A stretch of 64,000 nt of DNA. It comes from Pogostemon cablin (lineage: Eukaryota; Streptophyta; Magnoliopsida; Lamiales; Lamiaceae). The position numbers were made by a program, and so were the translations under genes. Positions 32,309-45,385 of the stretch are shown here, piece by piece. The stretch is from the NCBI GenBank assembly GCA_023678885.1, contig CM042986.1, forward strand, positions 992,001 through 1,056,000, in the 5' to 3' direction. The notes below the pieces were generated by a model. The model did not search any database, was not told where the DNA came from, and saw nothing but the letters and a program-made list of their open reading frames with translations. Position 1 is the first letter of the stretch, and every line of letters begins with the position of its first letter.

Positions 32309-35081
32309 CTAACTGAAAGACCCATCAGAAAGTAGCTTCTTCAATGTTTCGTAAGTCATGAAAACAATCCCTACACTAGGGACAACCTTGTAGTATTCCG
32401 GCATGATCCCTCTGTATAAGCCACATAGGCCTTCAGTACGGAAAATGTGTCTGAATGTGCCACCCAACCCTGAATTATATACTCGGGCTCGACCAGCAGC
32501 ACCTTCCAATTGCATTCTTCGCCTCACAAGGTCCAACGGGAATGTTGCTGCAGTGAATAAGAGTATCATGTTACAAGATATTTTTAGTAATCCAAATTGC
32601 AAACGCAAAATTCAAAGGTCTAACCTAGTTCTAGCACAAATCATGAATTGCGGGGTATGAAGGATCCCATGATTACTTGAAGCATAATTGATTAAAGTTG
32701 TATGGGGCTTGCAAGCTATTAGCACCAGCTAAAAAATACTCGAATTCAACAAGAAATTAATTGAATCAAACTCAAAGTATCGGTGCAGTTCTTGATCTCA
32801 AGCTCTACCGCAGTCTAAAGGCTTGGGTATTCATTACTTTACAATTAATACTCACTATCACACTTATATGTGAAACAAAGCCAAACTCAAGCTCAAAAAA
32901 TTATATTAAACTCACTTGAGCTTGAGCCTTGTAATATATAGAGAAACCCCTAATGCTCACAAATATATCTGATAGTGATGTGTATTACCAACTTATGCCA
33001 AGAGATCAACCGCTTTTACCACGATGCAACAGATGTTTATACAGAGAATAGACTGTTACCAAAAAAACCATCTGATGCCAACCTAAGGAATTCTAAACTT
33101 GACTTCTGCGGATCCAGGGATTTTAAATATCCAAACGATATGAAATATCATTCAGGTAAAAAGAGATGCTTCAAACTAATAATTAAAGATGTTATTTTAA
33201 TAATTAAGCTATATTTAGACGCATCATACAAATTTTCAATTGTTAGTTGTAACCAGCCTACCTGTTGATGCTGCAATACCAGAAAGACTGCCACAAGCAA
33301 GGCTCACCAACACTGTAGGATCGTTGGGCCTGATGAGAGATTAAAGATTCGTAAACATATCAATAAACAAATAAAGACTATCCAATTTACAAAGTATAGT
33401 CAGGTTGATTCCTCTAACCTATGAGAATGCCAAGAAGATCTTAGACCTTCATAAACTGAAAAGCTAATTGCTAAACTGGGCCCAACACCCTGCACCCACA
33501 AAAGAAAGCAACTAAATTGAAATCAACCATAAGAAAAGTTTCAGGATGAAGAACACCAGACATAGAATACAAGGAAAAATACCAATAATGTTGCTCCTAG
33601 CCCTTTGTATAGTCCAAAAAAACCTTCATCCCTGCAGATGGTGTGGAACGCATGTCTTATGCCTTGATAGTACATCGCGTTCCTCTACAATTTTAAAAAA
33701 AAAGAAGAAAAAGAAAATCAATAATAATTTACGAGAATAACATAAACATACCTGTGCACATTAGGTTCTATTTCTTATATCATTCCCCTCACTAAAGCAA
33801 ATGAAAAAATCTCATAGCATATAGCAGTCTTCTATCAGGAGAGAATACAAAGTGTCAACCTAAAAACTTAAATTTCTCCCAACCAAATTCCTAAACAACT
33901 TTGAATAAATAGATGGTGATATGATGCTTATTTCACCTATTTTGATTTATCTAACCTGGTTGATTTTTATGTATGTTTTTCCCTTTTAACCCAGCTGTTA
34001 TACTTCAATTTCCAAAATAAGGAAATTGTACAAGTACAAACAAGATCTTATGTTCGACTAATGAAACATGCAGTTAACTCAACACATTTCACTTCACTTT
34101 ATAATGAAATATTTTCTCACCTGTGCTGAGAGCCTTGTCCTTACAAGATCTAACGGATATGTAGCAGCAGCAGCAGTCATGCCGGCAGCACCCCCACCTA
34201 TAAAATGCACAACAGAGTCTGCATGTGGATTTCCCCTATCAAGGCCCGGAATTGATCTTAATAACTGCAAACAAATTTCATAGGTGAAAAGGCCACATGT
34301 GAAGAGACATAACTGGAGTAATAATCAATGTTCAAGTTGCAATGAGCTTCACTTTATATACTTACGCTTTTGTAGTGCTCATAGGCATAAAAACTGACTG
34401 ATGAATAGGGAAGCCGATGAGCTACTGTAACCAAATTCCCTTTCCAAAAGGCTCTAAAACCTTCTTCATTGACTATTCGTACTGCCTCGCGCCATAAACT
34501 AAGCTTACTCAATGTTGCAACATCTGAATGCATACCTTGCACCTTACAAGATATTAAGCACCATATAAGAATCACAATGGGTGTAAAAATTAACAGAAAA
34601 TCGCATTGCAGACTTCTTAAAACAGATCAAGTCATAACCTTGTCAATGCAATAAAGGTCAAATTATGTTGGGAAAATCAAGGCAAAACTTTGAATGAAAT
34701 AATTTACATAAAAGTGAAGAATTTACCTAAGTAAGAATCGTTTGCATTATACAGTTCTCTTAAGTCAGCCAACAAAATAAGCGATTTTTTTTCTTTATTA
34801 TTTTTTCCTCTCACGTTGCTTACAGTTAATCGAGCGTAATTGAAAAAAAAAATGAATATGAAGAGAAGACAATGAAAAACAAAAACCTGAAAAAGAATGG
34901 TTAGTCGAGCAAGGGGAGCAGTGCAGGTTTTGCTAAAAGCTCCGGCAATGCCACCGACGATAAGCTGTGGCACCGTACCAATCTGCGATATTTGCGGCGG
35001 AGGCTGCTGCGGCCTTGCGTGGTGGTGATGTAGAAAATTCCTCGTGGCGGAACCGCCGTCCACCGCAACTCTAGCTTCCAT
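32309..35081 (-). CDS. Mitochondrial substrate carrier (SLC25 family)
   Basis: Seven exons encode 331 residues: 34887-35081, 34366-34542, 34121-34264, 33583-33684, 33419-33489, 33262-33329, 32309-32547, all GT-AG. The ATG at 35081 is chosen; an upstream TTG codon in frame is not a start. Three carrier repeats carry PLARLTILF (about 56), PLDLVRTRL and PLDLVRRRM. The first repeat has Ala where the acidic residue of PX[DE]XX[RK] is usual, as I also recall for the close Arabidopsis homologues At2g37890 and At3g53940. Six transmembrane helices are expected in the inner mitochondrial membrane. The substrate is uncertain; relatives carry nucleotides, CoA or thiamine pyrophosphate. Intron 6 (32548-33261) contains AGCTCAAGC-rich repeat DNA like that at 13239-13545. 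Confidence 0.94.
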
Positions 35082-37611
35082 TAACTCCAACAAAATTTAA
35101 TGATAAATATTAATTACCTCTCCACTCTTCAAATAACAGAATATAACTCTCAAATATTCGCCATCTCTCGAACGATTTCGTTTGAAACTGACGGAAAGAA
35201 AATCAATGCGGCCGAACTTTTGAGTCAATTTCTTCGCAATGAAGGAAAATATCGTGATTTAAAAAACCCTAATCGAGGGAGGCGGAGATTTTTTGATTCC
35301 AAGAATATTACTTTGAATGCTTCCAGTCCCAGCGTAGTTTGAACGACAATGTTAAACGCGGTCTTCAATTTTCCGAAGGTTAGGAAGAATCAAAGACTGA
35401 ACACTTTGTTGGGCCTATAATTTTGTTGAACGGATATGTTGAGGCCCAATATTAATAGCTAAGAAGCCTAAGTTCATGTTGAAGCCCAGCCCAAGAATTG
35501 TGTTTTGAGGAATTTTCTTTTTTTCCCCGTTGTTTTATTTTTTCAATTTCAATAATTTAGAATCAGTTTTATTTTAAATAAGCGTAATTAATTTCAATAT
35601 TTAATAAATTACCACCTTTTCATAAAATCAGTTAAATAAAATAAAAGAAAACATAATTCATTATAACTCGTATTGTAATAACTAATACGTTTTAATAATG
35701 ATTAATGGCGTGCAAGTAAAACATTATAAAGAGATCTTCTCTTGAGAACTTTTATTTTTAAAAAATAAAATTATAATTAAAATAAAAAATAAAAATAAAA
35801 AACACACATAGAAGTGAGTTAAGAACATGTTGACACATATGTACCAACATGTTAGACAGAGGACAGTTGAATTTATCATAAGTACTATTAAATATGTATG
35901 TTTTAATGTTTTTTTAAGCACGTGTGCGTTAATGTTAGATTCACATGTAATCGATAGTACTGCAAATATATATGAATTTAAATATAAATTTCTAAGTTCA
36001 CACGATTCGATATGATTGAATATTATGAATATATTTTTTTAAAATTAAACCCTAAAATCAAACCACCAATATTTTTAATTGAATGCAAAAAGGAGAATGT
36101 AATTTGCTATTATTCCATCAATGACAAAGTGTGTATTCATCAAGACGATCACCTTACAAGTTACAATGTTCATCCAAGCATCCAATTTTGACCATAAACA
36201 AAATTGATGCCTCCATTATCACATACATGCATAATAATTAATGACATGCATTATGATATATAGAAAGTAGTAAATTACAAAAGAAGAAAAATAATAATTT
36301 ATGATAACACATGGAAAAATATGGGCAAGTAATCAGAGTGTGAAATTTACCACAATAGGAAAGTTAATTATCACTCATATAGCTAAACAATTTAAAAGGT
36401 GAAGAGATTATGAGTACCAAGTTGCTTATACACATCATTATCATAATATTTCAAATATTTAAAATCTACTTTAGGAAAGATGAAACAATCTCGATGACTA
36501 GTTTCCAATCATTGATGGCTTTAATTACTTGTACTATTCAAACTTATTTAATAACATTACATAATTAGCACATAGGTGAAATAGGATCACCTTTTGAAAA
36601 GTATAATCTACTGTCACTAAACAAGAAAAAAAAATTATTTCGTCTTTTTTTTTTTAATATTTATATATAGAGTATTTATCCGGAGGGGCAGAATTGGCAA
36701 TTCAAATGCGGAGGGCCTGGAGGCGGCGGTCTTTTCAGTTAAAAACTTAAAAAATATATTGTGGAATAAAAAATATTAATTAATTCAAGCATATAATATG
36801 CATATTAAATATTTTCATTTATATGAAAATTAATAAGGAATCGTCACAAAATACTTAAAAATTAATTAGTACTCCATGTTTTAGATAAAGAGTTGATGAT
36901 AACTGAAAATTAAAAAAAAAAAAAAAAAAAAAGAGTAAAATAAGGTTTGTCTGTATTATGCGAAGAAACAGTGAGGCTACAGAGGTTAGAGGCCCGATCT
37001 TTGTAGCTTTAGTGACAGTTGATGGGCCCCCCAACTTTGAGTAATCCACGTCCATTTCAACCTCAATCCAACGGCTCTCTTTCTCTCTCTTGGATTTAAA
37101 GTCTCTGCTCATCTGTACCACACCTACGTATACCCATAATGCAACTCCCGCTGTGATTTTAGCCTCGACTCATCTCATCTCTCCACTTCATTTCATTATG
37201 TTTTCCTACGATTATATCACAAAATAAAACAAGGGTATAAATCGAGTTTACGGTATAAATAATAATATTTCCTCCATACCAGTAATACATTAATGTATGT
37301 GGTTGTACGGAGTTAAAAATAATAATTTTTTGTTGTAGTGATGTAAGAAAAAGATGGAGTATTTTGGGAAATTGAATAGAGTAAAGTGTATGATATAGTT
37401 AACTTTGACTAGATTATGTATAGAAAAAAGGTGGCATTCTTTGTCGTATGTAGTATATTCTATCTGTCTCAACTTATATTTCATAGTTACTATAAATACA
37501 TAATTTTAAAAAAATTTACTTTTTGAGTGTAATATTATTAGTAACATTTTACCGCATCGAGGGGTCTCATTTATATACACAAAATATAGTATACTCCATA
37601 TACATATATGT
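35082..37611. other. Gene-poor region right of the carrier gene
   Basis: No gene found. 35082-35400 is the promoter side of the carrier gene. Two GC-richer islands (36670-36740 and 36960-37180, the latter with CTCTCTTTCTCTCTC) stand out in AT-rich DNA but have no sustained reading frame. Confidence 0.35.
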
Positions 37612-37809
37612 TTCCTTCCATCCCGTTCCGATAATAAGGCACGTATTTTTTGAGTGGAGAGTAAGAAAAATTATTTTTATACATGAATAAATGTAAAATT
37701 GTTGGGATGTATACACAAAATTGGTATTATTGAGTTTTTTTTTAGAAATACATATAATTATTGAGATGAATAAAAAAAGATATGAAGTAATAAGCGTAAT
37801 GGAGGGAGT
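37612..37809. mobile_element. Stowaway-like MITE
   Basis: Ends read TCCTTCCATCCCGTTCCG on the left and GGAGGGAG on the right, in keeping with the Stowaway terminal motif. The limits are accurate to a few bases. Confidence 0.55.
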
Positions 37810-37829
37810 GTATATTCATTTAGGGTAGG

Positions 37830-38040
37830 TCACGTATGAGATCGTCTTACGTGAGATCATTCTACACTTTTTAAAATAGTTATCACTTTCGCTATAAAAT
37901 GTTATCACTTTTCATTTATACTATAAATTGTTTATAAAATAATATTATTACTTTTTCATTAATTAAGTATCACTTTTTATTATAAAAATTAAGTATTATT
38001 TTTTATCCATCTCACATAAACGACGGTCTCACACGAATCT
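37830..38040. repeat. MITE with GAGAC-type inverted ends
   Basis: Left TATGAGATCGTCTTACGTGA and right ACATAAACGACGGTCTCACA form an imperfect inverted repeat around AT-rich DNA with repeated TTATCACTTTT. A related copy lies at 53435-53600. Confidence 0.5.
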
Positions 38041-38102
38041 TTACATTTGTTATTCATTCAAAGAGACGAATAGAAGTACTATAAAACATAGTACTACATA
38101 GG

Positions 38103-39987
38103 GGGTTATTTAATAAAATATTATTGTTTTTATTTTTGTTTAACAAAATATTGTATGTGCACGTTCGTTTAATGAAATAAGCAGAAGCGCCACTTGAAGT
38201 GGCGCCTTTGCCTTGATCCTAGTTTTTTTTGCCATTTTTTACTCCCCAAATCAAACGTGCATTCATTATTTATGTTTAAAATTATTTTTTAGTTTTTATA
38301 TATAAAAAATATTTAATATATTATTTATATTATGAATGAATAATATTAAAAAGTGTGAGAAAATATATTCTCTCCATTCCAACTTTAATTCTACATTTTT
38401 TTATTTAATCCATCGTAATTTCAATTTAACATATTTATAAAAGAAAATAAAACTCAACTCACTGCACGTTATAATAGTACTCCATGTTCTTTAATTTTTG
38501 TATAAACAGTAAATAATTAAATATAACAACATTAACGAGATGAAGATATTTAATTAATAACATCACAACACACTTTAATTTCAAAATTATTATACATTTT
38601 TAAGTCAAGTTACTTTAATATATTATTATTCTTGACTCTGTGAATTGGTCTTGAACATTAAAATATACTCATACTATATCGCAAAAGGTCTACATGTATT
38701 ATTTCACGTTATTTAAGAAAATTTATTTTTATTTAATTGACTTTTAAGGTATTTTAATATTTTTAGATAATAAATAAAAATGTAAAATAATGTATATTAG
38801 GTAGAAGTGATGAATTTGAAAATAAATGAAAATTTTGAATTTAAATATATTGCTACAATGCAAATCAGTTAAGTGTAATTTTTTTTTATATAAATATGTG
38901 AAGTTGAAATTATAATGGATTAATACATAATATGTGAGTTAAAGTTGGGACGATAGTATATTACATCACTTTTTAAGATTATTTATAATATAAATAATAT
39001 ATTAAATCCTTATTTATATATAAAAACTTAAAAATAAATTTAAGTATAAAAATTAAATACATATTTGATTTATTGGGAAAGAATTACAAAAATAGGATTC
39101 TAGCAAAGGCGCCACATCTACTCATTTCATTAACAAAAACATGCCAATACTATATTTTGTTAAATAAAACCAAAAATGATATTAATTCATTAAATCTTTT
39201 ATTTATTACCTAAAAATATTAAAAAATTAATGAAGTAAAAATAATTTTTTTCAAAAATGACGTGTAATAATAAACGTGAACATATTTTCGAGATAGTAGG
39301 AGTATATTTTTATTTTCAAGACCAATCCAGAAAGCCAAGTACTTAAAAATGTATAATATTTTTGAAATTAAAGTGTTGTGATATTATTATTAATTAAATG
39401 CTCCCTCCATCTCGCTAATGTTTTATATTTAGTTATTTATTGTTTACACAAAAATTAAAGAATATAGTATTTTAATATGTAATAGATTGAGTGTTATTTT
39501 CTTTGAGTGGGGCTCTTGTGCCCCTGGGAATACCATCCCCTTTTATAATTTAAACCTCTAGCAATACATAAGTTTAAATAGAATATGAAGGGGAAGTGTT
39601 GTGTTCCCATGAGGACACGGCGTGCTCCTAGAGACGCAGGAGTTTTTGGCATTTTCTTTTATAAATTTAAAAATTGAAATAATAACGGATTAAAATAAAA
39701 TATGTAGAGTTAAAGTTGGAATGGAAAGAATATATTTTATCACACTTTTTAATATTATTATTCATAATATAAATAATATATTAAATCTTTATTTATATCT
39801 AAAAGCTTAAAAATAATTTTAAATATAAAAAATAAATACATATTTGATTTGATGGGGGAGGGGAATTAAAAATAGCAAAAAAATCTGAATCAACTCAAGG
39901 CGCTTTTGCTTATTCCATTAAACTTACATGCAAATATAATATTTTATTAAATAAAAATAAAAACAACAGCATTTTATTAAATAACCC
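38103..39987. mobile_element. Long inverted-repeat (fold-back) transposon
   Basis: The left end GGGTTATTTAATAAAAT is matched by ATTTTATTAAATAACCC at the right end. Similarity of the two arms continues inward for hundreds of bases (left 38103-38780 with right 39185-39987 inverted), including blocks such as ATTGGTCTTGA and GCGCC-containing DNA. An extra direct copy of the right arm lies at about 38930-39175. Flanking 8-mers TACATAGG (38095-38102) and TACAAAGG (39988-39995) differ at one base and may be the target duplication. No transposase frame is present, so it is non-autonomous. Family (hAT or Mutator) is unclear. Confidence 0.7.
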
Positions 39988-39995
39988 TACAAAGG

Positions 39996-40406
39996 GTGAA
40001 TGTAAATTATGTAATGGTATTTTAAAAAAAGTGCATGAAATAATGTGGAAAATGATGAGATAGTAAAATTGGTTGAGCAAGAAATAGACTAGACAGACAG
40101 AAGCGAGGAAAACAGTGTTGCACGGTGACGAAACGACGCCGAATCCGGGGGGTGGAATAATAGATACAAAAATGATTATATGTACAAATCCTAAGCAAAA
40201 GATTTATGCTGACGTTTCATTTACTGTGAGAGTTAGACTGATCCTCTCCTCTCCATCATAATTAGGCATAGCTGCCATCTTATTTACACCCGCTACCGGC
40301 TACAGTGGTGCCACTGTACAACCAATTAATACTCAGTACGTGTATAAAGTGTGAGAGAGAAAAATTACTATCGTCAGCATGACGACTTAATCCCCCAACA
40401 TTTATA
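39996..40406. other. Short unclassified spacer
   Basis: Slightly GC-richer DNA at 40080-40350, including a perfect palindrome CAGTGGTGCCACTG near 40304. No frame or RNA fold that I can name. Confidence 0.35.
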
Positions 40407-40414
40407 CCCAATAG

Positions 40415-40744
40415 TAGACATGCACAAAAAAACTGAAACCGGCTGTTCGAACCGGAGAACCGTCGGTTTTAACCAGAACCGGTGGTTCCGAAACCGCCAA
40501 AAAAAGAATCTAAATCGGTAGGGGGAAGGTTCGGTTCTACTTCCTCATCTTTACAAAAAAACCGAAGGTTCCGGTTCAAACCGTTTGTTTTTCAATTTTT
40601 TTTAATGCTAAAACCAAAAATAAAAAAATAAAACTGGGCGGTTCCAAACCGCAACCGGAACCGAAACATTCGTACCCCAGTTCGATTCCGGTTCCCCCTA
40701 TCTTAAAATCGGAACCGACGATTTCGAACCGGGGTGCATGTCTA
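40415..40744. mobile_element. hAT-type MITE with perfect 8-bp target duplication
   Basis: A 330-bp element begins TAGACATGCAC and ends GTGCATGTCTA, flanked on both sides by CCCAATAG (40407-40414 and 40745-40752). The interior is packed with GAACCGG/CCGGTTC words in both orientations. The 8-bp duplication and short terminal repeats are diagnostic of hAT elements. Confidence 0.92.
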
Positions 40745-40868
40745 CCCAATAGGAGTATATGGAGATTAAAAAAATTACTATACACCGTAAATTGATAAAT
40801 ACTCTATATTTTATTCACCCATTTGTATGAGCACGTAGATTAAGACATGTTATTTTTTTAATATTCTA

Positions 40869-41658
40869 CTTCCTCCGTCCCGGAAAACTTTTCACGTTTA
40901 CTGTTCCACGTTATTTAAGAAAGTTGCACTTTTGACCAACTTTATTGACTTTTGAGGGTGTTGTAGTATTTTTAGATAATAAAAAATATTCCCTCCTTCC
41001 CGAAAAACTTTTCACATTCACTGTTCCACGTTGTTTAAGAAAAGTTGCACTTTTTGACCAACTTTATTGATTTTGGAGGATATTGTAATATTTTTAGGTA
41101 ATAAAAAAGTTTAAAGTAATGATATGTGTGTGAAAAAATAGTGGAAATTTTGAAATTAAAGTAACTTTTGAGGTTGTTGGATAAAGTGTTGTTTCCTTTT
41201 TTGGGGGGGGGGTGAAAGGTTTTGTGGGACAAACAAATGAGAAAAGTGAGAAAAGTATTATGGGACAGAGGGAGTATAAAGTATGATATGTGTGTGAAAA
41301 AATGAGTGACAAATTTAAAATTAAAGTAACTTTTGAGGTTGTTGGATAAAGTGATATTTCCTTTTTTGGGGGGTGAAAGGTTTTGTTGGACAAACAAATG
41401 AGGAAAGTGAGAAAAATATTATGGGACGGATGGAGTATAATGTAAGAAAAAGTAAGGATAAATTAGTAAATTTTTTTTAAAAAGTAAATAAAGTTGTTTG
41501 GAATGATGAATAAAGTGTAAAAAAATAATTAAAATTGTTGAGATTCTAAAAAGTAAGTAATAAAACATTATGATGTATTTTTACCATTAATGAAATGAAT
41601 AAAAAACGTGGGACAACCCAAAATGAAAAGTGTGTAAAAATACGTGGGACGGAAGGAG
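40869..41658. mobile_element. Nested or tandem cluster of Stowaway-like MITEs
   Basis: The left end CTTCCTCCGTCCCGGAAAAC follows TA at 40867-40868; the right end GGGACGGAAGGAG precedes TA at 41659-41660. Inside are further terminal motifs: CCCTCCTTCCCGAAAAAC near 40992, GGGACAGAGGGAGTA near 41265 and GGGACGGATGGAGTA near 41423. Two direct copies of a GTATGATATGTGTGTG.. to GTGAAAGG.. block fill the middle, so at least two elements are stacked. Confidence 0.75.
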
Positions 41659-41989
41659 TATTATAATTTTGCGTGAATTACTATACTGTATAATAATTAA
41701 TGATAAATACTCTATACTCCGTAAATCCGTAAATTGATAAATACTCCGTAACTTGATAAATTACTATACTGTATAATAATTATTTTGTGTGAATTACATT
41801 TTTTAAAAAAATACTATAAATCTTTTGATAGGACGTCCTAATTAATACTAAAATGTAACACTTTTGATGAGATAGAATGAGTAATTTATAATTGAATGTT
41901 AAACTAATCTTCTATTCAAACTTTTTAAAAATCTCTTTTTTTCTGACAAATTTTATTATATGTTACCGATTATGCATGATTAGCCATTT
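41659..41989. other. AT-rich spacer
   Basis: Contains repeated ACTCCGTAA / TTGATAAATACTC words. No gene. Confidence 0.35.
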
Positions 41990-43481
41990 TGTAGTAGGGA
42001 TGACCAATTAAAATAATTTATCGAACCACAGAGAGGTAGGTACTAGTGCTTAAGCGATCTCACGTTTCTTGTAATTTTATAGAGACGAATTATCAATTGA
42101 TAGGTGTTCAAACAAGTAATAAAATCAATCAAAGCAATCAAGCAATGATCAACAAATAAGATAAATAAATGGATGACTGGTATTCCAAGTTAAGTAAAAA
42201 TGAGATTAACAACAATTAAGAGGTGTAAATCATAGGATAAATGCATCAAATTCATATGATCATGGGTATAAGACTAATGGCCACTATTAAGTTCACATAA
42301 GCTCCCTCTCGAGATGGATAGGATATAAATCTCAATTAGCTCAACGGATTGGTTCTCACTCAAACAATTTCAACTAGGTACTAAGTTTGAAATGAGAGTC
42401 ACTTCACACAATTAATCAACCTCTCGATCAAACCAATCACATGTTCTATTAAAGGGTTCTAAATTCTAAAGGATTTATCAATATCTTTACAATTTATAAT
42501 GCACATGAAGTGTTTGATGAAATAATTCACTCAATTATCCTAAGCACGTAATTGATTTCTCAATCTAATCACATATCTAGAACAACAAAACACATAAATC
42601 ATCATAAACCTCAAGATCTTAAACATCAATGATAGAAAATCCATTTACCCAATCAATATGTGAATCCAAATACACAAATCCAAAAATTATCCAACAATTC
42701 TCATGTTGCAAATCTCACAAGGGAGATTAGCCTACCATATTCAAAAGGAAATCAACATAGTCATTAAGATCCTTACAAAACATGATAAACAATAAGGTTT
42801 TACTACAAAGTATGGATAAAAACCCCCTTGAAGTACTTAAATGGTGATCTCCTTCATTCCCTTGTAATTATCCTCTCTTCCTTGCTTCTTTTCCTCAATT
42901 GGATGAAGGTTTTGATGGTGATATGATGGTAGATGGTATGGATGAAGAATGGATGAAGATGATGGTGTAAAATTGAGGAAATGGTGTGTGATGTGTGTGT
43001 GCAGGGCAAAACCACCGAAATCTGATCAAATATTGAAGTATTAGATATTTATACCTCTTGGGAAGCTTCTAGAAGGATTCTGATATGTTTTTGATCCTGC
43101 AGCAACACGACTCATGTGCTGCAACCTGTGACCGTGTAGGCATTTTTTATGTCAGAAAACGGCCAAGGCTTACAGGGGCGTATTGCGTAACACGGGTCGT
43201 GTGTTGCAACACGGCCAGCCATGTTGGTGCAACTCCTATTTTTACAATTTTATTTTGACTCGTTCTCCATCGTTTCAACTCCGAATTGAGATTCATATTT
43301 TTCTTACGCCTTCCTTTTCGCGTCTAGGATCTATTTTTGCCTGAAAATCATACGTTTAAGCTCATTCACACACATTTCCATAAAACACAAAACACAACCA
43401 AATAGTACACAAAAATGGATAAAATAATACGAAAACACACATAAAAAGACACTAAAATCTAGACAAAAATATCACTCATCA
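41990..43481 (-). repeat. Probable solo LTR (Ty3/gypsy-like), about 1.5 kb
   Basis: Read on the minus strand it starts TGATGAGTGATATTTTTG and ends CATCCCTACTACA, giving TG..CA termini. It includes a TATAAATA box near 43044-43051 and the phrase CTCTCTGTGGTTCGA shortly before its end, a phrase I associate with plant gypsy LTRs. No internal retrotransposon domains or second LTR lie in the window. The flanking 5-mers do not match, so the ends may be eroded or slightly misplaced. Confidence 0.55.
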
Positions 43482-44244
43482 ATGAACTCAAGAAATTTTT
43501 TTTTAATGAAACATCGTATCACTTTATTTACTTTTAGTTTATATTACTTTTAAAAAAATCTTTGACCTTTTCAGCTAAATTGTAATGACTGAATGGAATA
43601 ACATACGAATGAAATGAACTTATGAATGAAATAGTATTGGGAATTGAATGATTAAATATTATTTTTATAATGATTGGTATCGTTCAGGAATAACTCAAGT
43701 AATAAAATTTATATTCCTTAATAATTTCAATCTCATTAATAGTATTTTTATAATATTACATTTAAATTTAATTTATTTAAAATATTAAATTAATTAAAAT
43801 TTTAATGAAGATTTTATATATTTTATAATTATAGAAAAATATTAAATTTAAATAAAATAAAATATCAATATTTTTTAAATATAAATAAAATTTAAAATAC
43901 AAATAAAAAAATTTATATATATTAAAAAATATTAAACTATGCATTAAATTTATATTTATATTTATATTACATGTATATATTCAATTTAATTAATAATATT
44001 AATTTTTATATATAATTTACTAATTTTTATTTTGAATAAATATTAAAATAATTATATACTTTTATATTTAAAGATTTAAAGAATTTAATTTAATTATATA
44101 TTTTTTATCGATTTGGATATATAAAAATATATAATATTTTTATTTAGATTTTAAATGATTTATTATTTTATTTTTATTAAATAATTTAATACAAATGATT
44201 TTAATAATTATTACATGGTAAGTAGAAAAATAGTAACATATTTA

Positions 44245-44302
<58 letters not shown>

Positions 44303-45385
44303 GGGGTGGTGGGGTGGGCCGATGGGGGAAACGAGGGAATGAAATGGAATGGACAATATCATGAGGATGAGAGGAATGTCCATTCCCACATGTAAGGGAA
44401 TACATATTTTTTTTTGGAATCGTGATTCCTATTACTAAAAACATATCAAGCGCATGAATGAGAATATAATTAGGAATAACGATTTAATTCCCACCACATT
44501 TCATCGTACCAATCACGCACTTAAAGACCCTTAAACGCTTCCAAATAAAAAATAAATAAAATCTATAATTGTATCTTACAATTCAAGCCTCTAATAAACG
44601 TAAATTTGTACAAAAAAATACTTGCATTCGATGATTATTCCTTATTTATTTATTTTTTCTCAACTCTAAAAATTATAAATAAACATGAAAGGATTATCCC
44701 AACCCTCTGCTATCAAATTTATTGAAAATATTATAATTTTTTTACAATATAAACTTGGAATACAAGTAATTTATTTTTTTAAACTACTTATATTTGGGTT
44801 TTCTTATTTTTCTCTAATCTTTTCAAATTATATATCCAGACAATATGCCTTTATAAAGTTAAGTTGTCGTGTTTATTTATTTTTTACTTGTCTATTTACT
44901 ATAATTTATCTAATTATACAATTGGTTTTTTTTTCATATACTATTTTTTTTTTATCAACTTAAGAATCGATATAGGATAGGACTTCAATTATCGTTCTCT
45001 TTTGCTGTACTATTTTAATTGAAAAGATAAACTTTATTGCAAGTTGAATTAATCAGTAAAGAAAAAAAAAGAGAATTAGACTTGGTTTAAATCTAGACAC
45101 TATCTTTAGATACCAATTTTCTTTTAGTGTTTTTTTACAGGGGTAGTTGTGTTTTGTTGTACGATTTCATCATATTCTGATTTAATTTAGCATATGATGC
45201 GTTGTATATAGTTTAATTTGTGTACTTGAGTTTTTGTTTCCTTCATAAAATTATGATTGGTCATGGACAATATGGTTGGTTGCCAATTTGGAAATTACTC
45301 CATTATTTATAAATAGGGTAAATATAAATGGATCAAATTGATCCGGATTAATAGGTTGTTATGATAAGTTTTAAATAATTAAAAA
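43482..45385. other. AT-rich repeat region
   Basis: No gene. About 43580-44540 looks like an element with ends of the ATTGGTAT..GGAATAAC / GGAATAACGATTTAATTCCC kind, interrupted by a TA/TG microsatellite at 44250-44303. Confidence 0.35.
44250..44303. repeat. (TA)n(TG)n microsatellite
   Basis: About 18 TA units run into about nine TG units. Confidence 0.9.

Noticed and set aside
35082..35093. Extra N-terminal codons on the mitochondrial carrier
   Set aside because: The upstream codon is TTG, not ATG; MEARVAVDGG is like the start of its relatives.
41035..41397. Open frames of about 100-120 codons
   Set aside because: They fall within stacked MITE copies and merely repeat the MITE sequence.
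44685..44963. 92-codon hydrophobic frame
   Set aside because: AT-rich DNA gives Phe/Ile/Leu-rich frames by chance; there is no promoter or homology.
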